Below, in pieces: positions 6,386 through 10,890 of a stretch of 10,890 nucleotides of DNA; positions within the stretch are counted from its first letter, which is position 1, and every line of letters starts with the position of its first letter. The translations under genes were made by a program, and so were the position numbers. Location of the stretch: assembly GCA_024691145.1 (NCBI GenBank), contig JAILNW010000112.1:1-10890 (forward strand), in the 5' to 3' direction. The notes below the pieces were generated by a model. That model worked only from the letters and a program-made list of their open reading frames with translations. It searched no databases and was not told the DNA's origin. The DNA is from Lachnospiraceae bacterium. GTDB taxonomy: Bacteria > Bacillota > Clostridia > Lachnospirales > Lachnospiraceae.

Positions 6386-9300
6386 TTACTTTTTACTTAT
6401 CTGTCCATCTTTATAGAAGTAAGTTCCTTCTCCGAAGGTATAGTTTCTTCCATTGTTGCTATCCCAGCTGTTATTGCCATCATTGAAGCATGCTGTTATA
6501 GTTGTGCTTCCCTGTAAATCAATAATAATCTTATGAGTATATCCTGCTTCCTCATTACTGCTTTCCATCTTAACACCAGGAACATTAGTCCACTGATTTC
6601 TTATAGCATAGTGAATATAAGGAGTTTCATATCCACTATAGTATAATACAAGCTTTCCATCAAGATTTTCTTCATTACCATTATTATTTAAAGCTTTAAT
6701 TACACCATTATTAAATGTGTATCTTCCTGCTGCAAACTTATAATTTCTTCCGTTGTCGCTGTCCCAGTTATTATTGCCATCATTGAAACATGCAATAAGT
6801 TCCTTAGCTCCATTAAGGCTGATAGTTGCAACATGTGTATATCCTGCAAAATAATCACAGTTATTCATCATCATACCAGGGACACTAGTCCATGAAGAAT
6901 TGTCAGTTCTGTAATGAATATATGGTGTTTTAAATCCATTATAGAAAATAGTAACCATATCAAGGTCATCAGGATTCTCATTTATAACATACTCCATAGT
7001 ATAAGTTGCTGTCTTATTTCCTGCTGTAGCAGTTGCCAAAACTTCATAAGTTCCCTTAACCTGCGGAATCCATGTAGCCTTCTTATCTGCATCTTCCTTT
7101 GTATATAAAAGATTAGTTTCAGTATTGTCATCCTTGTTTGTTATCTTATATGAAACACTGTCAGCTGTCTTTCCACCTGATAATTCAACATCAAATGTAA
7201 TGCTGTTGCCTACAAGAGCAGGTGATTCTACGTTAGTTAATATCTTGTTTATTCTTAACTTAGTATCATCATCCTTAACTAAGTAATCAAAGGAATATGT
7301 AGTTAAACCTGAAGCTGCTGTTGTAAATGATAACTTAATTGTATAATTACCTGGTTCGTTAAATGTCCACTTATGTTCGTCCTTATAATTTGCGTCTGCA
7401 GCCATTCCCCAAGAGTTTCCAGTATCATTATTATAAAATTCAAAATAATAAGTAATTGCTTCTCCCATAAAAGTCACAAAATAATTATACTTAACATCAA
7501 AATATACAGTATCTCCAACCTTTGCAGGTGATTCAACTGAAGGCACCACATCAGTTACCTCGCAGCCATGTACTTCTTTTTCAAATGTTCTCTTTACGCT
7601 TAATCCTGTTGCATCAGTAACAATTGCAAAGTACTTAACATTTCCCCTGAATGGAGCTGGCAAATCCGAGTAGTTGTTTGATTCATTTTCTAAAACATAT
7701 TCTTCTTTACCATCTTCATTAATATAACCTAATGAATACTTATATGGCTTTTTTCCTCCCATAGCTTCTATATGAGCATAATTCCATCCTCCCATAACTA
7801 TGGTATTATCAGGGAAAAATGTTGAGATATCCAAGTCAGTTATCTTTAAAGAATTACTTCCTTCTTTTATATCATACTTAATCTGTCGCATTACTCTCTG
7901 ACCAGTTGCATCAGAAACCATTGCTCTTATTGTATATGTTCCCTCTTCTTCTGGAATCCAGTCTGCACTATTATCTTCCTTTGTTACAAGTACAGTTTCT
8001 TCACTTCCTAAAAATACCTTATAAGTATACTCAGCCTTTTTATCAGCTGTTTCTGATACATTTTTTACTTCAGCCTTTATATTTACAGTGCTTCCTAATA
8101 TCTGTTCTCCCTTAGTATCTACCAAAATTCCTTCTATGGTCAAATGCTTTACTGTATAATTATGAAGATAACTTCTTACAACAGCACCATCTGATTCCGC
8201 ATCAACAAAGAAATCATAGTACTCGTTAGAACCAAGCTTAAACTCATAAGTATTATCAGCTGAATAACTGTTTAAAAATCTCATGGAACCATTTGATAAC
8301 GTACCAAATCTGTATAATACATCTTTTCCATTAACACTATCAGCTATTAATTTTATTGTATCGTTTTCCATCATAGGTGCATAATTATCAGTCTTTAGCT
8401 TAACTTTAAACTCTTTCTTATCATTATCCTTAATCTTAGTTACTTTGCCATCTTTAACAGTATAAACACCCGCATTAAGGCTGTAATTTCTTCCATTCTG
8501 GCTGTCCCAGCTGCCTCTTCCATCATTGAAGCATACCTGCACTTCTTTTGCATCATTAAGATTAATTACATATTTATGTGTAAAATCTTCATATTCGTCA
8601 GTCTGCTGCATTGGAACACCTGGCACACTTGTCCAGTTTTCACCCTCTACACAGTAGTGAATATAAGGATTATCATACTGAGAATAGTAAACAGTTGCTG
8701 TATTCATTACCTTCTTGTTAAGTGTTGTTACATTAACCTGCTTATACTCTTTATTCTTTAATGTAAACTCTTTGTCCACATCCTGACTATATGTAATGCC
8801 TTCTTCTTCATCTACAATATTAACTTTCTTTACAACAACATCATTAGATCCTGTCTTTGTTTTATTTGTTATCTTTATATTCCACTCATAATCACTTGTA
8901 ATCTTTGAATTAACGCCACTAAAAACATTATCCAGTGCAAAATACATATGTCCTGTTTCACGCTCTTTTTGACCCGTAAATGATATACCTTTTGTAAATA
9001 ATTTTGTATATACAGGATTATATGTCTGTAAAACATAACCATTATCATCATAAGCATTAAGTTCAATATTAAAATCACTAGTGTTCTGACACTCTAATTC
9101 TACTTCATAGAACTGTTTTGCTATATTAGTATTAATCTTAAAGCCACGAATATCATACATTGAATGACAATCATATTCATAAAAACCATTATTCTTATTG
9201 TAGTCAAGAGTGCTGTACATAAGCCATACAAAACCATTGTTAGCCCAGTCTCCCCATGAATTTGCTATCTTAAATGCTCCAAGCTCATTATCATCTTTAA

Positions 9301-10273
9301 TACCATCGTTATTCTTGTCATACCAGATATTATCATCATATCCAACAATGGTCATGCAATGTCCACCACGTTTTTCTCTTATAAAATCATAGTCAGTTGT
9401 TATTACCTGACCTTTATATTTTTTATTACTTGTTCCTTTATAATTAGAGTCAGTTAACTTATAATCAATTGTTTTATCAAAGTCCCACATATATACATCT
9501 GTACAGAAAGTTAATAAATCACCATTATTTAATGCTGCTTTTATCTCGTCAAGATATGGGCTTTTATTATTATCAATCTTCATAGCAGGTATATTTGTAT
9601 TTATCTGATATAATCCAGTAATTCTGTTTTTTGCAGCATTTTTCCATATCTCACCTGTAGCATATGAATTATTTTCATATCTGTCACCGCTATATTCAGT
9701 AATAATTGGAACATCTTTAACTGTTGCTGCTCCCATTTCAGTTAAAAGTGATGAAACCTTTTCAGTATATGGTCCTGCTATATCATATCCCCACATAGGT
9801 GAAAATGTATTCTCATTCTTTTTTCCATCTCTATCATATTGTTTATTATATGTATAAGAGAACTGATAATAAATCATAGCCCAGCTTACACATGAACCTA
9901 TGCTTCCCTGATCACCTATCTTTGGAAAATACTTAGAATCACTATTATCAATAGCCTCTTTAAACTTGTACTCTGATTGTTCTCCCTCTTTTGGTAACTC
10001 GATTACAGATGAATCCGTATCATTAACATACTGATTTGCATCTGTTGCACCATTTTCCTGAAAATCATAATAATCTTCTACATCATTGATTTTTACGACA
10101 TTCTCGTTTGCCCAGATTTTATCTTCCATTGTTGCATTCTCAAGACCTGTAGCATATGCTGTTACATCCTTCATGTTAGCAGAATATCCTGCATGGCTCT
10201 TAATGCCATAAACTGTTCCTGCAATCACAACACTAAGTGCAAGTGTTGCAAGAATCTTACCTTTTCTGTTCAT
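6386..10273 (-). CDS. Secreted papain-family (C1) cysteine protease with Ig-like domains and three CBM25 starch-binding modules
   Basis: This is a 1295-aa exported protein. It opens with a signal peptide (basic MNRKGK, hydrophobic core to about residue 25, likely cleavage after SHA). The C1 domain spans about 110-360 and has the catalytic set: Q122 in GDQGS, C128 in GSCVSW, H305 in RGGHCM and N338 in IANSWG. A calcium-loop-like DKNNDGIKDDNE (319-330) sits between His and Asn. Next come CBM25 module 1 (about 525-613), four Ig/Y_Y_Y-type domains (about 709-1100, with WIPEEEGTY and WIPQVKGTY signatures), and CBM25 modules 2 and 3 (about 1105-1193 and 1207-1293). Each module keeps YIHY, W-T-x-VPG and FNDG..WDS. 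There is no LPxTG or dockerin pair, so attachment is probably through carbohydrate. The ATG at 10273 has a perfect GGAGGG 7 nt upstream; a TTG at 10288 lies inside that site and is rejected. The gene is monocistronic. The substrate is unknown. Confidence 0.88.
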   Translation of the reverse strand: MNRKGKILATLALSVVIAGTVYGIKSHAGYSANMKDVTAYATGLENATMEDKIWANENVVKINDVEDYYDFQENGATDANQYVNDTDSSVIELPKEGEQSEYKFKEAIDNSDSKYFPKIGDQGSIGSCVSWAMIYYQFSYTYNKQYDRDGKKNENTFSPMWGYDIAGPYTEKVSSLLTEMGAATVKDVPIITEYSGDRYENNSYATGEIWKNAAKNRITGLYQINTNIPAMKIDNNKSPYLDEIKAALNNGDLLTFCTDVYMWDFDKTIDYKLTDSNYKGTSNKKYKGQVITTDYDFIREKRGGHCMTIVGYDDNIWYDKNNDGIKDDNELGAFKIANSWGDWANNGFVWLMYSTLDYNKNNGFYEYDCHSMYDIRGFKINTNIAKQFYEVELECQNTSDFNIELNAYDDNGYVLQTYNPVYTKLFTKGISFTGQKERETGHMYFALDNVFSGVNSKITSDYEWNIKITNKTKTGSNDVVVKKVNIVDEEEGITYSQDVDKEFTLKNKEYKQVNVTTLNKKVMNTATVYYSQYDNPYIHYCVEGENWTSVPGVPMQQTDEYEDFTHKYVINLNDAKEVQVCFNDGRGSWDSQNGRNYSLNAGVYTVKDGKVTKIKDNDKKEFKVKLKTDNYAPMMENDTIKLIADSVNGKDVLYRFGTLSNGSMRFLNSYSADNTYEFKLGSNEYYDFFVDAESDGAVVRSYLHNYTVKHLTIEGILVDTKGEQILGSTVNIKAEVKNVSETADKKAEYTYKVFLGSEETVLVTKEDNSADWIPEEEGTYTIRAMVSDATGQRVMRQIKYDIKEGSNSLKITDLDISTFFPDNTIVMGGWNYAHIEAMGGKKPYKYSLGYINEDGKEEYVLENESNNYSDLPAPFRGNVKYFAIVTDATGLSVKRTFEKEVHGCEVTDVVPSVESPAKVGDTVYFDVKYNYFVTFMGEAITYYFEFYNNDTGNSWGMAADANYKDEHKWTFNEPGNYTIKLSFTTAASGLTTYSFDYLVKDDDTKLRINKILTNVESPALVGNSITFDVELSGGKTADSVSYKITNKDDNTETNLLYTKEDADKKATWIPQVKGTYEVLATATAGNKTATYTMEYVINENPDDLDMVTIFYNGFKTPYIHYRTDNSSWTSVPGMMMNNCDYFAGYTHVATISLNGAKELIACFNDGNNNWDSDNGRNYKFAAGRYTFNNGVIKALNNNGNEENLDGKLVLYYSGYETPYIHYAIRNQWTNVPGVKMESSNEEAGYTHKIIIDLQGSTTITACFNDGNNSWDSNNGRNYTFGEGTYFYKDGQISKK
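6395..6655 (-). repeat. CBM25 module 3 coding repeat
   Basis: This encodes residues 1207-1293 of the protease, the extreme C-terminus. It keeps the putative starch-contact residues of the family (H1221 in YIHY, W1228 in QWTNVPG, W1270 in SWDS). It is closest in layout to module 2, from which it is separated by a short Asn-rich linker. Confidence 0.75.
6695..6961 (-). repeat. CBM25 module 2 coding repeat
   Basis: This encodes residues 1105-1193. The same motifs are present (H1120, W1128, W1170). At DNA level it shares long near-identical blocks with module 3, such as the stretch around 6755-6790 against 6455-6490, consistent with duplication. Confidence 0.75.
8435..8701 (-). repeat. CBM25 module 1 coding repeat
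   Basis: This encodes residues 525-613, on the C-terminal side of the protease domain, and is separated from modules 2 and 3 by about 490 residues of mostly Ig-like sequence. Putative binding residues are H539, W547 and W589. The CFNDG, WDS and NGRNY motifs are shared by all three modules. Confidence 0.75.
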
Positions 10274-10308
10274 TTCTAAACCCTCCAAAAATATTAATTG
10301 CAGTGTAT

Positions 10309-10337
10309 ATGATAGTACATTTTTACATATTAGTCAA
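10309..10337 (-). promoter_or_regulatory. Sigma-A promoter of the cysteine protease gene
   Basis: On the minus strand, TTGACT (10337-10332), a 17-nt spacer and TATCAT (10314-10309) match the consensus closely. The predicted start is near 10302, giving a leader of about 29 nt that contains the GGAGGG ribosome binding site. No clear cre (CcpA) site was found next to it. Confidence 0.75.
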
Positions 10338-10405
10338 ATCAGTTTCTGCCTTATATTTTGTCTATTTTACCATTGTTTATCTTAAAAATAATATCAGTAA
10401 AATTT

Positions 10406-10433
10406 GTATTTTGTTAGATATAAACAAAAATAC
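10406..10433. repeat. AT-rich inverted repeat upstream of the protease promoter
   Basis: GTATTTTGTT (10406-10415) faces AACAAAAATAC (10423-10433), complementary apart from one bulged base. It lies about 70 bp upstream of the -35 box. It could be a regulator site, or simply chance in AT-rich DNA. Nothing else was seen in the rest of the gap 10338-10508. Confidence 0.25.
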
Positions 10434-10508
10434 TTATTATATTTACCACCCACTAACATTTCTTATAATTACCATTTACAATAATTGGAATTAGCAAAAA
10501 AACATGCG

Positions 10509-10544
10509 AAAAAAAGCACTGTACCAAATATTTTGATACAGTGC
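10509..10544 (-). terminator. Intrinsic terminator of the right-edge gene
   Basis: GCACTGTA (10516-10523) pairs with TACAGTGC (10537-10544). An inner CAAA/TTTG extension lies past one mismatch, and seven T follow on the minus strand. It lies 25 bases after the stop of the gene at 10569 and separates it from the protease gene. Confidence 0.9.
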
Positions 10545-10568
10545 CTCTCTTAATATCTGCTTATTCAA

Positions 10569-10890
10569 TTATTCGCCCTTTTCTTTTAATTCCTGCTTTA
10601 ATTCTGCTTTTAACTCTTCTTTCAATTCTTCTCGTAACTCTTTTTTTAGTTCTTCTCTTAAATCACTGCTGGTATCATCTTTCATACCTTCCTTAATGCC
10701 TTTTCCAACTTCCTTAGCAATCATACCTGCTGCTGGAGCCATTTTCTCCATATATTCCTGTTGCAATGGCATTTCCTGCTGTCTTGTATATGCATGTATC
10801 TCTCTTGCATTTCCAATAAAGAAACGAACCATAAGGCCAATCATACTAATAAACCAGCCAAAGAACATCATTCCTGTTCCAATAAAATCT
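10569..10890 (-). CDS. Partial small membrane-anchored protein with charged C-terminal helix, unknown function
   Basis: The 3' part of a gene runs off the right edge. An ATG at 10871 would give 100 aa, but the frame stays open to the window end (DFIGTG precedes it) and GGAACAGGA abuts the ATG with no spacing, so the real start is probably outside. Visible from that ATG are a hydrophobic segment (about 3-19), a short polar stretch rich in Gln, a Gly/Lys region (KEVGKGIKEGMK), and a final helix of seven L-x-x-E-like tetrads from residue 71 to the end. Such a helix is very long and salt-bridge rich. Small single-span proteins of this type are common in Lachnospiraceae, some with an N-terminal zinc ribbon, which would lie outside the window. 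The function is unknown. Confidence 0.65.
   Translation of the reverse strand, partial: DFIGTGMMFFGWFISMIGLMVRFFIGNAREIHAYTRQQEMPLQQEYMEKMAPAAGMIAKEVGKGIKEGMKDDTSSDLREELKKELREELKEELKAELKQELKEKGE
10578..10661 (-). repeat. Seven imperfect 12-bp tandem repeats (Leu-x-x-Glu tetrads)
   Basis: Leucines fall exactly every fourth residue at 71, 75, 79, 83, 87, 91 and 95 (numbered from the ATG at 10871), with Glu or Lys/Arg between. The coding DNA is correspondingly periodic at 12 bp and purine-rich on the coding strand. Such tracts can change in copy number by replication slippage. Confidence 0.7.

Noticed and set aside
6386..6500. Sortase or cell-wall anchor at the protease C-terminus
   Set aside because: The protein ends inside CBM25 module 3 with QISKK; there is no LPxTG, hydrophobic tail or SLH domain.
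7906..8115. 69-aa hydrophobic plus-strand frame
   Set aside because: It is antisense to the protease, lacks a convincing ribosome binding site, and reflects the repetitive Ig-domain codons.
8875..9078. 67-aa minus-strand frame within the protease gene
   Set aside because: It is an alternate frame of an intact, motif-rich coding sequence.
9284..9319. Dockerin (cellulosome) module
   Set aside because: There is only one loop, and it is buried inside the protease domain; dockerins have two and usually lie at the C-terminus.

Overview
The window is AT-rich DNA with Clostridia-type promoters and strong AGGAGG-like ribosome binding sites. It most resembles a gut Lachnospiraceae genome (Lachnospira, Roseburia or Butyrivibrio relatives). 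That placement is inferred from gene content and style, not from a marker gene. No rRNA, tRNA or CRISPR array was seen.

Layout. Positions 1-267 look like the right end of an IS200/IS605-type (TnpB) element. This includes the 3' part of its probable reRNA (omega RNA), and the presumed guide starts at 268. The transposase/nuclease gene lies to the left, outside the window. Two plus-strand genes follow, each with its own promoter: a cytosolic alkaline-phosphatase-superfamily phosphodiesterase (405-1508) and a small four-helix membrane protein of unknown function (1612-2028). Between 2029 and 2280 there is no gene. This gap holds a compact, highly base-paired element of about 192 nt (2044-2235): a 15-bp perfect closing stem, two long inner arms, and a strong intrinsic terminator 3 nt further on. 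It is either an unassigned structured RNA or 3' UTR, or a MITE-like element.

The rest is on the minus strand. A promoter at 6264-6292 drives a two-gene operon: an AAA-ATPase/PD-(D/E)XK nuclease-like protein (6167-4530), whose TAA stop overlaps the ATG of recD2 (4530-2281), a 5'-3' DNA helicase. Next comes a monocistronic gene (10273-6386) with a clear promoter, ribosome binding site and terminator. It encodes a very large secreted papain-family cysteine protease carrying four Ig/Y_Y_Y-like domains and three CBM25-type starch-binding modules. At the right edge is the 3' part of a gene for a small membrane-anchored protein with a long charged Leu-x-x-Glu helix, closed by its own terminator.

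The items most worth following up are the structured element at 2044-2235, the starch-binding protease, the IS605 reRNA end with its guide, and the translational coupling of an uncharacterised ATPase/nuclease to recD2.
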